Assembly: GCA_021845925.1 (NCBI GenBank)
Contig: JAJZUW010000004.1
Coordinates: 26,668 to 90,667 of the forward strand
Source: Pseudomonadota bacterium
GTDB lineage: Bacteria; Pseudomonadota; Gammaproteobacteria; Burkholderiales; Sulfuriferulaceae
Length of the DNA: 64,000 nt
Reading direction: 5' to 3'
Part shown: positions 29,519 to 37,264 of the stretch, piece by piece
Position numbering within the stretch: position 1 is the first letter of the stretch
Layout of the letters: each line of letters starts with the position of its first letter
Notes under the pieces: model-generated
Seen by the model: the letters and a program-made list of their open reading frames with translations, nothing else
Databases searched by the model: none
Told to the model about the DNA's origin: nothing
Made by a program: the position numbers and the translations under genes

Positions 29519-30094
29519 ATGCCTTTCATTCAGTTCATCCGCACATCCTGGGCAAGATTACCGTTGCTGTTTCTGGCAGGACTGTTTACCCTGTCATGCC
29601 TTGCCGCCGACAACCCGGTCAGAGTTTTTGACCCGCAGGCCGCATCGTCAGTCAGTCACGCTGACGCCACTGCAAGCAGACCGGGCGAAGCAATACCGCC
29701 CCCAGGCAAGCCAGCCAGCCCTGGCTTTCTGGAACAACATGAAAATGCTGGCGGACATCTGATCAGCCGGCACGTTGGCAAAACCGAACAGGCGCTGAAA
29801 CAGCGCCTGCGAAACGAACCGCGCATCAGTGGCAGTTCAAGTTTCTACAATCATGCCATAGCCGAAACCACAGTCAGCAACGCAGTCCGGCAAAACCAGC
29901 CGCAAATCAGCCAGTGGCTTGGCAGCCACAGCGCCCGCCATGTCATTGTCTACAAAAGCACACAACCGGTTGGTCTCGCCATTCAGCGTGGTCAGCAAAA
30001 GGCCGTTCCGGTAAACTCGGCGCGAATCATTCTGCAAAGAGACCAGCGTATGCCCAATGGATACCGGATTGTGACGGGGTACCCAGTGCGATGA
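29519..30094 (+). CDS. Secreted toxin-like protein with bacterial RNase A-like (CdiA-CT type) domain
   Basis: This 191-residue protein has its own signal peptide (about 1-30, hydrophobic LPLLFLAGLFTLSCLAA) and a proline-rich linker. The C-terminal domain (about 70-190) matches the bacterial RNase A-like toxin family found at the tips of CdiA and other polymorphic toxins. Diagnostic segments are LEQHENAGGH, LISRHVGKT (candidate catalytic His80 and His85), ISGSSSFY, AETTVSNAV and a final GYRIVTGYP. Such domains cleave RNA. The domain is not attached to a CdiA, Rhs or VgrG carrier; it is a small Sec-exported protein, so release or surface display must follow another route. Its stop overlaps the immunity gene (ATGA). 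The upstream 29430-29500 stretch is strikingly AT-rich and no strong Shine-Dalgarno is visible. Confidence 0.85.
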   Translation: MPFIQFIRTSWARLPLLFLAGLFTLSCLAADNPVRVFDPQAASSVSHADATASRPGEAIPPPGKPASPGFLEQHENAGGHLISRHVGKTEQALKQRLRNEPRISGSSSFYNHAIAETTVSNAVRQNQPQISQWLGSHSARHVIVYKSTQPVGLAIQRGQQKAVPVNSARIILQRDQRMPNGYRIVTGYPVR

Positions 30095-30402
30095 CATTAC
30101 CCGGCATGACCTGTCTGCCCCAATTGCTGGGCAGTTATTTTCACCAGGACTGGCCGGATGAATTTGCCGACCACGAAGAAGCTTTCAGCCAGTTGCTCCA
30201 CAATGAATCACCCGACTGCCTGAAAACCGGGTTGGTAGAATTGCGCAAACTGCTGGCAACGGACATGAGCGAAGCAGAACTGCAAACCGTGCTGCAAGAC
30301 GATCTCGGCTGTGCATTCGCGCCAGCCAGCATCGGACTTGACTGCCGGCAATGGCTGATGCAGCTGGAATCCGTTCTGGCCGATCAATTGCATGACGGCT
30401 GA
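30091..30402 (+). CDS. CdiI-type immunity protein for the RNase A-like toxin
   Basis: This 103-residue acidic cytoplasmic protein matches the CdiI_2 family of contact-dependent inhibition immunity proteins. The opening QLLGSYFHQDWPDEFADHEEAF and later LRKLLATDMSEAELQTVL, DDLGCAF and CRQWLMQLE are the family pattern. CdiI proteins bind and block their cognate toxin domain in the cytoplasm. The ATG at 30091 overlaps the toxin stop as ATGA, so the pair is translationally coupled. A second ATG at 30106 is possible. Pairing with the preceding RNase A-like toxin is inferred from adjacency and from the families' usual association. Confidence 0.85.
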   Translation: MTLPGMTCLPQLLGSYFHQDWPDEFADHEEAFSQLLHNESPDCLKTGLVELRKLLATDMSEAELQTVLQDDLGCAFAPASIGLDCRQWLMQLESVLADQLHDG

Positions 30403-30643
30403 CACCCGCTGTCCTCTGCCCCCGGCATCCGGATTGTCTAATTTTTCATTCCGGTGTAGTCTTGTTTCGCGGCAAACACCGTTTGCGCCGCGATATACAA
30501 CAAACCACGATGATAAGGGCCACTGTTGCACCTCTGGCAACCTGATCAATGGCAGGCAGGCTCTCGCTGACACCAGCCGGACCGCCATGTTGGCCATTGC
30601 CAGACCAGAATGCTCAATGCCCACCAGACAAGAGGAACAACAC

Positions 30644-31033
30644 ATGACCATTCGCATAGCCCTGATTGGCCTGGGCCAGGTTGGCGAAACCTTCGCGGAA
30701 CACTTTCTCGCCAGCATCCAGACCCGCAACGTCGATGCCAAGATTGTCGCGGTCGCAACCCACAATACCGATTCTCCGGTTGCGCTGGGTTTTGAACACA
30801 GCCATGTGCCTGTTTACAAAGAAGGGCTTCAGATTGCCGAAATGGGGGATTCGATCGACATCATCTTCGATCTCACTGGCAACGCCGAATTCCGCCAGCA
30901 ACTGCGCAACAAGCTCCAGGAAATGAAAAACCAGCACACCATCATTGCCCCGGAAACGATCGCTCGACTGCTGTGGGCTTTTTTTGGTGAAGACAAGACA
31001 TTACCTGCTTCTCACGCCCGTACGGGATACTAA
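30644..31033 (+). CDS. Small NAD(P)-binding Rossmann-fold protein (homoserine dehydrogenase-like N-domain)
   Basis: This is a 129-residue protein beginning with a dinucleotide-binding beta-alpha-beta motif (RIALIGLGQVGETFAEHFL, with GLGQVG at about 8-13), then IVAVATHN, IDIIFDLTGN and a closing IIAPETIARLLWAFFGE. It resembles only the cofactor domain of homoserine or aspartate dehydrogenases and lacks any catalytic domain. Short forms like this occur next to, or fused to, signalling kinases in some bacteria, so a nucleotide-sensing role is conceivable. AGAGGA upstream supports the start. The 30403-30643 gap shows no gene, only an imperfect GC-rich inverted repeat near 30468-30500. Confidence 0.6.
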   Translation: MTIRIALIGLGQVGETFAEHFLASIQTRNVDAKIVAVATHNTDSPVALGFEHSHVPVYKEGLQIAEMGDSIDIIFDLTGNAEFRQQLRNKLQEMKNQHTIIAPETIARLLWAFFGEDKTLPASHARTGY

Positions 31034-31271
31034 CAAACAGGCACCTCAAATTACTTGCGGCACCGGCAAATTCAAACGTTTGCTGTCCGCTTGGTCAATT
31101 GCATAACGTGGCGTGGGGCTCGCTTACATCCGCAAATAGCAGTCTCTCGCCGCGCCTCATCCTGCACCACGACCAATTCTGCTGATCAGGCTGCCTGAAC
31201 TGCCTGCCTGGCCGTTGCTCCAAACAACGTGCGAAGCCGAAAGGGTCTTTGTTGAAACCTCTTCTAGCGAA

Positions 31272-31301
31272 TTGTTGCAATTGTAAATATTCTGCTATGA
31301 T
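31272..31301 (+). promoter_or_regulatory. Candidate sigma-70 promoter for the DUF945 gene
   Basis: TTGTTG (31272-31277) and TATGAT (31296-31301) are separated by 18 nt, 31 nt before the start codon of the following gene. The rest of 31034-31271 shows no gene or clear signal. Confidence 0.5.
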
Positions 31302-31332
31302 TCAAGTCTGCCATGGTTAGTGGACTAACAGC

Positions 31333-32970
31333 ATGCACAAATTATTGATCCGGATCACACTGGCAGTAGTTCTGATACTGGCCATTTATTCTGCAGCAGC
31401 CTGGTATGTCAGCACGACTGTCGACAACGAAGTCCGCCAGCAACTCAAAAGCATCAATCTCATTTTTCCGCAAACCGGCTTGTCTGAAGGCATCGACCTG
31501 CAACCGGGAATTTTCAGATCCACCTTGCATACGCGTCTGTTAGTCCAGACTGCCACACCCGCCATCCTTGAACTCAACATTGACCATTTGCCATTATCAG
31601 GCCTGCTGAAAGGCGACATCGCCCGCATCAGCGGCAGCATTCACCCACCAACGCAGGAAACCACAGGCTCCGGCAACACGTTGCACGGAGAATTATCCTG
31701 GTCAGGCCAGATCACCCTGCATTACCACAACACCCTGCCTGGCAACAAAATCCTGCATGCAGACAGCATGGACATTTTCGTGACCGGTGAGCGCGACAAG
31801 GCCACCATCCGAATCCTCATTCCCCATCTCTGGCAACAGAATCCGCAGTCCGGACTCACAAAAGTGACCGGACTTGAATATGAAGACCATGCCAGCCAGA
31901 ACAGCAGACAGAAAACAAGCGAAGAACATGGTGTACTGCATATCCAGAGCTTTCAATTCCGGCCAGTGCAGACCATTTCGCTCAACACCCGTCTGTCGGA
32001 TGTGACTGTCCGGCATCAGGCCAGCGCAGCCGCATCCGGCCTGTCGCAACTCAACAGTCAGATCGAGGTGGCCAACATCCAGATGGGCAAACTTTCCGCC
32101 GGCCCGATCAGATTCGACATGCAGGCCAGCCATCTGGACACTGCCGCCATGCAGACCATGTCGACATGGCTGCGCCATCAGCACCAGATTTCCGTGAATA
32201 GTCCCACCTTCAACTGGAATGATCCTGTCTGGCAAAACGCCTTGTCTCTCTGGTTGACCGCTCAGCCACGTATCGACAATCTCCGGGCTTCCCTGGTCAT
32301 GCCTATCGGCGACCTGCAACTGCAAAGCAATCTGGCTTTTGCCCCTATCGAAAAACCGGATCTGCTCTCGCCTACCCAGTTGCTGAAAAAGCTGATTGCT
32401 CACGGCACGCTGACCATACCGGCACCACCCTCTTCCAGCCACCCCACTCTGCCAAGCGCCTGGACCTTGCTGTCCAGCCCTGCCAGCAAGACATCCGCAG
32501 TCAACGTCTTCCACTTTGATCTGGATGCCGGCACCTTGCGTGTCAATGACAAGACCATCATGGTCGATGGTGCCCTGGTGAAACCACCCACCCCGACACC
32601 GGCCACCATGCAGGCAGGACCATCGCCCGTTGTCCCGGCAACAACCAGCCCTTCCGGACAGCCCGCCGTCCATCGCGCCGTGCTTCGCTGTATCGATTCC
32701 GCTGGACATGTGTCGTACACCAACACCAACTGCCCAGCCGGCGACCAGCAGATCATTTTACAGTCACCTCTCATCCGCCCGACTGGCGGAGTCCCCATTC
32801 CACCAGCACAAACAGCCAGCAGCACAGTTTCACAGCCAGCCAAGATGGCTGCCATTCACTGCCAATTGCAACATTACCAGCAATGGTTATCCAGCAACCC
32901 GAATGCCAGCAGCCAGGAGCGGCTGAATGCCTTGGTGACGTTCCGGAACCAGTGCCAGCCACAACCATGA
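31333..32970 (+). CDS. DUF945 (YdgA-like) protein with DUF4124-like C-terminal segment
   Basis: This is a 545-residue envelope protein. It has one N-terminal helix (about 5-27) followed by a periplasmic region with the DUF945/YdgA hallmarks GLSEGIDLQPGIFRSTL and a long central stretch with RTISL-like and QASHLDTAAM segments. After a Thr/Pro-rich linker (about 415-440) comes a segment VLRCIDSAGHVSYTNTNCP that looks like the DUF4124 domain, then a short helical tail with paired cysteines. Combining the two domains in one chain is unusual. No Shine-Dalgarno is evident; a small inverted repeat GTTAG/CTAAC sits just before the ATG. Function is unknown. Confidence 0.7.
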   Translation: MHKLLIRITLAVVLILAIYSAAAWYVSTTVDNEVRQQLKSINLIFPQTGLSEGIDLQPGIFRSTLHTRLLVQTATPAILELNIDHLPLSGLLKGDIARISGSIHPPTQETTGSGNTLHGELSWSGQITLHYHNTLPGNKILHADSMDIFVTGERDKATIRILIPHLWQQNPQSGLTKVTGLEYEDHASQNSRQKTSEEHGVLHIQSFQFRPVQTISLNTRLSDVTVRHQASAAASGLSQLNSQIEVANIQMGKLSAGPIRFDMQASHLDTAAMQTMSTWLRHQHQISVNSPTFNWNDPVWQNALSLWLTAQPRIDNLRASLVMPIGDLQLQSNLAFAPIEKPDLLSPTQLLKKLIAHGTLTIPAPPSSSHPTLPSAWTLLSSPASKTSAVNVFHFDLDAGTLRVNDKTIMVDGALVKPPTPTPATMQAGPSPVVPATTSPSGQPAVHRAVLRCIDSAGHVSYTNTNCPAGDQQIILQSPLIRPTGGVPIPPAQTASSTVSQPAKMAAIHCQLQHYQQWLSSNPNASSQERLNALVTFRNQCQPQP

Positions 32971-33275
32971 CAATACCACTTATCAATCGCATGGCCAGAA
33001 GAAGATCGCCACACGATTGTTGATGCCAGCCACATCATGCTGATCTTGGGGTTCACACGCCTTTTTTAATCTTGCGGCCCGAAAACTCGCCATCTTCCCT
33101 GACGTACCGCTGAAGCTGGACGAATGCGCGCATCAACCCAGGCAGAACCTGCGAAGCTGCTCTGTGGGCAGTTTCCGCTTTGTTCATACCCCGGTTTTGA
33201 CATCACAGGAAATTATCGTTATGGTTACACCGCCATGCTGATACGTGAAATTCAAATTTTTTCGGGAGACAATCA
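32971..33275. other. Intergenic region with one possible 44-codon minus-strand ORF
   Basis: No recognisable gene. The minus strand has an ATG at 33187 followed by 44 codons ending at 33053 (product opening MNKAETAHRAASQVL and ending in lysine-rich KIKKGV), with no good ribosome site. It may be a remnant. On the plus strand GGAG lies 7 nt before the start of the next gene at 33276. Confidence 0.35.
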
Positions 33276-34082
33276 ATGATCATGCGTTTTCTGTTACTGA
33301 TGTGGATGCTGATAGCTCCGTTGGCCGCATTGGCTGATGGAACCCAGTTGACCTGGTACGGCCATTCCGCGTTCAAGATCGTTACACCCAAGGGACACGT
33401 GCTCCTGATCGATCCGTGGATCACCAATCCTGCGAACAAGCATGGCAAGGAAGATCTGGCGTCACTGGACAAAGTGGATCTGATTCTGCTGACCCACGGC
33501 CATTTCGACCATGTCGGTGACAGCGTGGCAATTGCAAAACGGACTGGCGCGCATCTGGTAACAACCTATGATCTTGGTCAGGCGATGATTCAGTACGCCG
33601 GTTTTCCAGCCAAGCAAGCCGGGTTTGATACCCTGGGCGCGACTGGTGGCGTGATTACGGTGCTTGATGGTGAAGTCCGCATTGCCTACCTGCCGGCAGT
33701 ACACAGCTCCACGGTAACCGAGACTGACGGAGCGAAAAACATCCATGAGGGCGGCAATCCGGGTGGTTTTCTGATCATGGTGAAAAACGGCCCGACCATT
33801 TATCACACGGGAGACACCGATGTGTTCAGTGACATGAAGCTGATCCCGCAGTTTCACAAAGTGGACGTGATGCTGGCCTGCATCGGCGATCATTTCACGA
33901 TGGGGCCTGATCGTGCAGCGATGGCAGTACAACTGGTCAACCCGAAGATGGTGGTGCCGATGCACTATGGCACTTTTCCAGTGCTGACCGGAACGCCTGA
34001 GGCTTTTGACACAGCGCTGAAGAAACTGCACAGCCATACCAAACTGAAGGTGATGACTATCGACGAGACGCTGAATCTGTAA
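33276..34082 (+). CDS. Exported UPF0173 metallo-beta-lactamase-fold hydrolase
   Basis: This metallo-hydrolase of the UPF0173 family (268 residues) has a signal peptide (about 1-20, ending LAALAD), which cytoplasmic relatives lack. The metal-binding motif HGHFDH is at 74-79. Further ligands appear in VHSS, YHTGDTDVFSDM and the closing VVPMHYGTFPV. It is full length. The reaction is unknown for the family; hydrolysis of a phosphoester, lactone or similar is typical of the fold. It lies alone between the DUF945 gene and the accessory island. Confidence 0.87.
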   Translation: MIMRFLLLMWMLIAPLAALADGTQLTWYGHSAFKIVTPKGHVLLIDPWITNPANKHGKEDLASLDKVDLILLTHGHFDHVGDSVAIAKRTGAHLVTTYDLGQAMIQYAGFPAKQAGFDTLGATGGVITVLDGEVRIAYLPAVHSSTVTETDGAKNIHEGGNPGGFLIMVKNGPTIYHTGDTDVFSDMKLIPQFHKVDVMLACIGDHFTMGPDRAAMAVQLVNPKMVVPMHYGTFPVLTGTPEAFDTALKKLHSHTKLKVMTIDETLNL

Positions 34083-34085
34083 CCA

Positions 34086-34160
34086 TCAGTTTGCGCTCGG
34101 AAAGGTTGGCGAAATCGCCCCACACCATCCCCGACACTTTAAGTTGCGGAATGCCCAGAC
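34086..34160 (-). pseudogene. Remnant of a HigA-type antitoxin gene
   Basis: About 75 bp here closely match the inside of the intact antitoxin gene at 37886-38221 (its bases about 37975-38050): the segments TTGCGCTCGGAAAG, TTGGCGAAATC, ATCCCCGACACTTT and GTTGCGGAATGCCCA are shared. No open frame surrounds them. It marks the left side of the accessory region, 4 kb from the intact relative. The adjoining bases to 34248 hold nothing else that I recognise. Confidence 0.75.
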
Positions 34161-34248
34161 CTTCTGGCTCCGGAGTGTCTGGAAAATCGGGGCGATTCAG
34201 AATTCTTGGCGGAGTCTGTATCTGCACAGCCCAGGCGCCACGAAATGG

Positions 34249-34863
34249 TTAGTTGGCCTGCATCACTCTATGAGCAGCCTCGCACATGGCATTTCTGGCA
34301 CGCGCAAGGCTTGGTGAGCGCGCCGCGGCTCTGTCTGGAGACCATTCGGCCTGCACCCAGCCCACCAAGCGACGATTGTAGCCAAGCCCCTGCCTTGCAA
34401 CGGCTGCTTTCTGAGCAACCAAATCGTCCTTTACTGCTCTAGGTGCTCTTTTAGCCAGTCCTAGCAGGTGCTGTTTGGGGTCTGGAAGAGTGTCCGGTTG
34501 CACCGGAAAGCGGCCTTGATCACCGAGCAAGTTTCCGAGCGCTACGTGGTCAGCAAGCAGCCATGACTCGACCTCTCGTTCCGCAATCCGCAACAAAAGG
34601 TTTTGGGGAGCTTGACGTCCAGCTCCCAACCAATCGTCCAGCAGAATCAACGGGCAGGCCAGCCTGTCCAAATCGGTCAGAACAATCACAATCCGGTGAT
34701 TGGCCAGCTGCCGCCAGCTATCCATGCCTGAGCGCAAGTATCCGAAACCTTTCTTCCTCAGCAACAGCGGCGGAGTTGCTGCCAAAACCGGATGCTCTGA
34801 TAACAGTTTCACGCCTACCGCTTCACTGAGTTCATCCTCAGTAGCCAATGCAACAGGCATCAT
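34249..34863 (-). CDS. TOPRIM-like putative nuclease partner of the adjacent AAA ATPase
   Basis: This is a 204-residue protein with the acidic pattern of a TOPRIM/DUF4276-like nuclease: ATEDELSE (Glu9-Glu14), the strand IVIVLTDLD (Asp64 and Asp66), and the helix REVESWLLAD (Glu97, Glu99). It overlaps the ATPase stop as ATGA (34860-34863), which decides the start; a TTG at 34869 would add two residues. Pairs of an ABC/AAA-type ATPase with a TOPRIM partner are known from anti-phage systems such as PARIS (AriA/AriB), and fused versions from OLD nucleases. I cannot assign it to a named system. Confidence 0.65.
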   Translation of the reverse strand: MMPVALATEDELSEAVGVKLLSEHPVLAATPPLLLRKKGFGYLRSGMDSWRQLANHRIVIVLTDLDRLACPLILLDDWLGAGRQAPQNLLLRIAEREVESWLLADHVALGNLLGDQGRFPVQPDTLPDPKQHLLGLAKRAPRAVKDDLVAQKAAVARQGLGYNRRLVGWVQAEWSPDRAAARSPSLARARNAMCEAAHRVMQAN

Positions 34864-36014
34864 TCCCAAAATCCAAGCTGATTGACCGAACTGGGGCGCG
34901 TCTTCGGCAGCACAACCTCAGCCACCGAAAGTCCCGCTTCGAGGGCGGAAGCTTCTCCTTCTTGCAAGGTCCGTCCGATTGAGCCATCCGCCGTGGCTTC
35001 CAGTAGAATCACGCCACGGCCATCGATTCCCGGATTACTGAGAAGCGCTTCGCTGTGGGTACTGACAACCACTTGTCGCTTTAACTTCCTGTTTTTTTGT
35101 AGGCGCTGGATGATGAGCGGGATTTCTTTCACGACCGCATCATTGAGTGAGATTTCCGGCTCCTCGAGCAGCAACATGGAGCTACCGTCCAAAAAGGCCC
35201 ACAACAGCCCGAGCAACCGCAAGGTTCCATCAGAAAAATGCTCTTCTGACTGCCATCCCGCGTTGGGTCTGTGATGTGAATACAGAGCTTCTAGATGAGG
35301 ATGACCCGAATCGTCCTTGACGAACCGCAGTTCCTTGAATTGCGGCACGGCCAATGTCAACGCTGCACTGATCTTCTTTAATCGCGTATTCCTGACACGC
35401 TCGGTCGTTTTGGCAATCCGTTCCAGAAAGCTCTGGCCAAACGGATCATTTTCCAAAGGTCGCCCAGCTAACTGATTCGCGAACTTCAACAACTGAGGTA
35501 CCAGATGCAAATAGGTGATCGAGCCGAAAAACTCCGCAAGCTCCCTGAATTCGGCATTGGCAGCAATTTGCTCAAGGCGCGTTTGGGTCAGTAGTACAGA
35601 ATCCTTACCATCATTTCCGTCAGGCCTCGAAAACAACCGATTGCCCTCGTGCCAAACTTCCTCTTTGGATACTAGGATACGTTGCGCACCCTTGCCTTCA
35701 GGCTTGAATCCCAGTACATAACGCCAGTTGGGAACTTCATCATCCGGAGAGTCCGACAGCTCCACATCAATACAAACTTCTGGGTCTCGGCGTGCATGAA
35801 GACAACGTAGCTTGCTGATCCCACCCCTGGCAATCACGGCCGCCTGTAGCCCCCCGCCGGCGGGTTTACCGATATCCCGCAAGAAACGGAACACATCCAG
35901 AAAATTAGATTTGCCGGAAGCATTTGGACCAAGGATATAGGTGACATCTCGCACTGGTATATCAAATGATCTGAAGTTGCGCCAGTTCTTTAACCTGACT
36001 CTTGTGACTTGCAT
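34860..36014 (-). CDS. AAA (ABC-type, SMC/RecF-like) ATPase of a two-gene module
   Basis: This is a 384-residue ATPase of the AAA_15/AAA_21 group. The N-terminus VTRVRLKNWRNFRSFDI leads to Walker A GPNASGKS (29-36). The C-terminal half has an ABC signature-like FSDGT (260-264), Walker B LLLEEPE (281-287) and the switch His320 in VVVSTHSEAL. No nuclease domain is fused; that function seems to sit in the overlapping TOPRIM-like gene. The ATG at 36014 is chosen for AAGGA 7 nt upstream; a TTG at 36029 is also in frame. The pair lies between a TA remnant and the guaA-linked island, supporting a defence role by context. Confidence 0.8.
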   Translation of the reverse strand: MQVTRVRLKNWRNFRSFDIPVRDVTYILGPNASGKSNFLDVFRFLRDIGKPAGGGLQAAVIARGGISKLRCLHARRDPEVCIDVELSDSPDDEVPNWRYVLGFKPEGKGAQRILVSKEEVWHEGNRLFSRPDGNDGKDSVLLTQTRLEQIAANAEFRELAEFFGSITYLHLVPQLLKFANQLAGRPLENDPFGQSFLERIAKTTERVRNTRLKKISAALTLAVPQFKELRFVKDDSGHPHLEALYSHHRPNAGWQSEEHFSDGTLRLLGLLWAFLDGSSMLLLEEPEISLNDAVVKEIPLIIQRLQKNRKLKRQVVVSTHSEALLSNPGIDGRGVILLEATADGSIGRTLQEGEASALEAGLSVAEVVLPKTRPSSVNQLGFWE

Positions 36015-36270
36015 CGCTTTTTCCTTCAAGACTGCACATGTTCTGGACGCCGTGCAACTCCAGAGTGGCTGCGAAGTTGGTTGTCGGTGGCACCCACTAC
36101 GCTCATCACGCCGAAACTTGTGCTTCCGTCCAGAATGCCATAGAAAAAACCTGCTTGGAAGTGCCGGATGTTGCCAATCAGCGCCACATCAAAAAAGAAA
36201 AAATCCAGCAAAATAAATAGCTTATATTTGTTTTAGTGCCTGTCGATGCCAGCCACTGCCAGACGCGAGA

Positions 36271-36432
36271 TCATTCCCACTCGATCATCAACGAGTTAAA
36301 AAATCCGTTATTTGTCAACGGATTGTAGACACCCCTGCATTCTATGCCATGAAAAGTGCCACGCTCAGAAAATTTCACGCGGCGTTCAATTCCTGGGACA
36401 GTTCGGGGTGCTTGATGATCAGTCGTAACAGG
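36271..36432. repeat. guaA-tail att-like core with flanking duplicated segment
   Basis: The 15 bases TCATTCCCACTCGAT (36271-36285) are identical to the last bases of guaA, including its stop (38809-38823). From here to 36432 the sequence is related to 37250-37412, including the 3' end of the antitoxin gene. The region 36030-36270 upstream shows no gene. Confidence 0.75.
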
Positions 36433-36698
36433 CACAGCACGCCTCCTGGAGGCGCGAACCGTCCTTGCTCCCAATCGCGCAACGTCGCTACAGGGGTTTC
36501 GATCCGCTCGGCGAAGGCGGATTGAGTCAGCCCGGACTTCTCCCGTGCTTGACGCACGATGATCTGCGCCGGCGTTGTGACGCGCCCTCGCCCTGCCTTT
36601 GCCTCTGCGAGTGCTTGCCGCAGATCAGGTAGTGCCTCACCGGCATCGGCCTCGATAGCCGCCGCCACCTTTTCGACGTCGATTTTTCTGATGCCCAT
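36375..36698 (-). CDS. HTH antitoxin (NadS/HigA-like)
   Basis: This 107-residue DNA-binding antitoxin has a helix-turn-helix typical of the NadS/HigA group: AQIIVRQAREKSGLTQSAFAERIETPVATLRDWEQGRF (about 60-97), followed by a short tail. It follows the toxin gene by 1 nt, in the toxin-first order usual for HigBA-type systems. The start at 36698 has AGGTGG upstream; an ATG at 36755 would lie inside the toxin. Because the toxin is broken, the antitoxin is now an orphan that may still bind its promoter. Confidence 0.85.
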   Translation of the reverse strand: MGIRKIDVEKVAAAIEADAGEALPDLRQALAEAKAGRGRVTTPAQIIVRQAREKSGLTQSAFAERIETPVATLRDWEQGRFAPPGGVLCLLRLIIKHPELSQELNAA

Positions 36699-36699
36699 G

Positions 36700-36996
36700 T
36701 CACACCACCTTTTTGATTTCAGCGGGAAGCATGTTGGCACGTTCAGCTTTGGCATACGCCGCTACCAACAACACCACTTCCTGCTCTGTCAAGTTAAAGT
36801 AGATTACCCGTGCACCACTTGACTTGCCAGACCCTGCACGGCTCCAGCGAACCTAGCGTCCACCATCCGCACCCGGGATCACATCACCAGCCAGCGGATT
36901 TGCAGCAATCCAGTCAATGAAAGCCAGTCGCTCGTCCTCCGACCACAGCTTTTCCGCCTGCTTCTGAAAGGTAGGCGTTTCGATCACTGTGCGCAT
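36700..36996 (-). pseudogene. HigB/RelE-type toxin gene interrupted by an in-frame amber codon
   Basis: Reading from ATG at 36996 gives MRTVIETPTFQKQAEKLW and, after 47 residues, PGADGGR followed by TAG (36853-36855). The same frame continues without further stops, as VRWSRAGSGKSSGARVIYFN and VVLLVAAYAKAERANMLP, to TGA at 36700-36702. The two halves together make a normal 98-codon toxin of the HigB family (COG4737-like), where relatives have lysine or similar at the stop position (GARKVRWSR). The site is one base from a Lys codon (AAG). The antitoxin begins immediately after. The toxin is presumably inactive unless the amber codon is suppressed. Confidence 0.85.
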
Positions 36997-37002
36997 CGGC
37001 GC

Positions 37003-37031
37003 AGTGTACTGGATTCCCGCACAGAGATCAA
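37003..37031 (-). promoter_or_regulatory. Sigma-70 promoter of the broken TA operon
   Basis: On the minus strand TTGATC (37026-37031) and TACACT (37003-37008) are separated by 17 nt. The toxin ATG at 36996 lies 6 nt after the -10 element, so the transcript would start at or near the start codon. Confidence 0.6.
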
Positions 37032-37103
37032 GCTTCTGCTCTCAGTCTCCAAGTCGACGCGCTATCCAGTTAGCCCACACGCTTTGAGCTTCACCCGATA
37101 CCA

Positions 37104-37264
37104 TGATCCTCTCCCAATCCACAACATGGTATGGGGTCACCGCAAACATGGTGCCACGGAAACACCATGAAAAATGCCATTGATGATGCGACCAAGATCA
37201 TCAATGGCATTCATTTAATCCAATAGAATCAATCTTTTAAAAAACAACCTCACTCCCACTCAGT
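37104..37264. repeat. Diverged copy of the guaA tail and terminator region
   Basis: This stretch is a diverged direct repeat of 38657-38823. It contains, in the same order, an ATACCATG/CATGGTAT inverted repeat (compare 38660-38690), a perfect 15-bp hairpin (37173-37187 with 37197-37211, arm AATGCCATTGATGAT) matching the guaA terminator, and TCACTCCCACTCAGT (37250-37264), 12 of 15 bases like the guaA end. The order shows that a former guaA-adjacent boundary is preserved inside the island. Confidence 0.8.

Noticed and set aside
32971-33275. Insertion sequence remnant
   Set aside because: No inverted repeat ends or transposase motifs could be found; only a weak 44-codon frame is present.
36030-36270. 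Small genes between the ATPase and the first att-like repeat
   Set aside because: Several frames of about 60 codons exist on both strands, but none has a ribosome site, a conserved pattern or good codon use.
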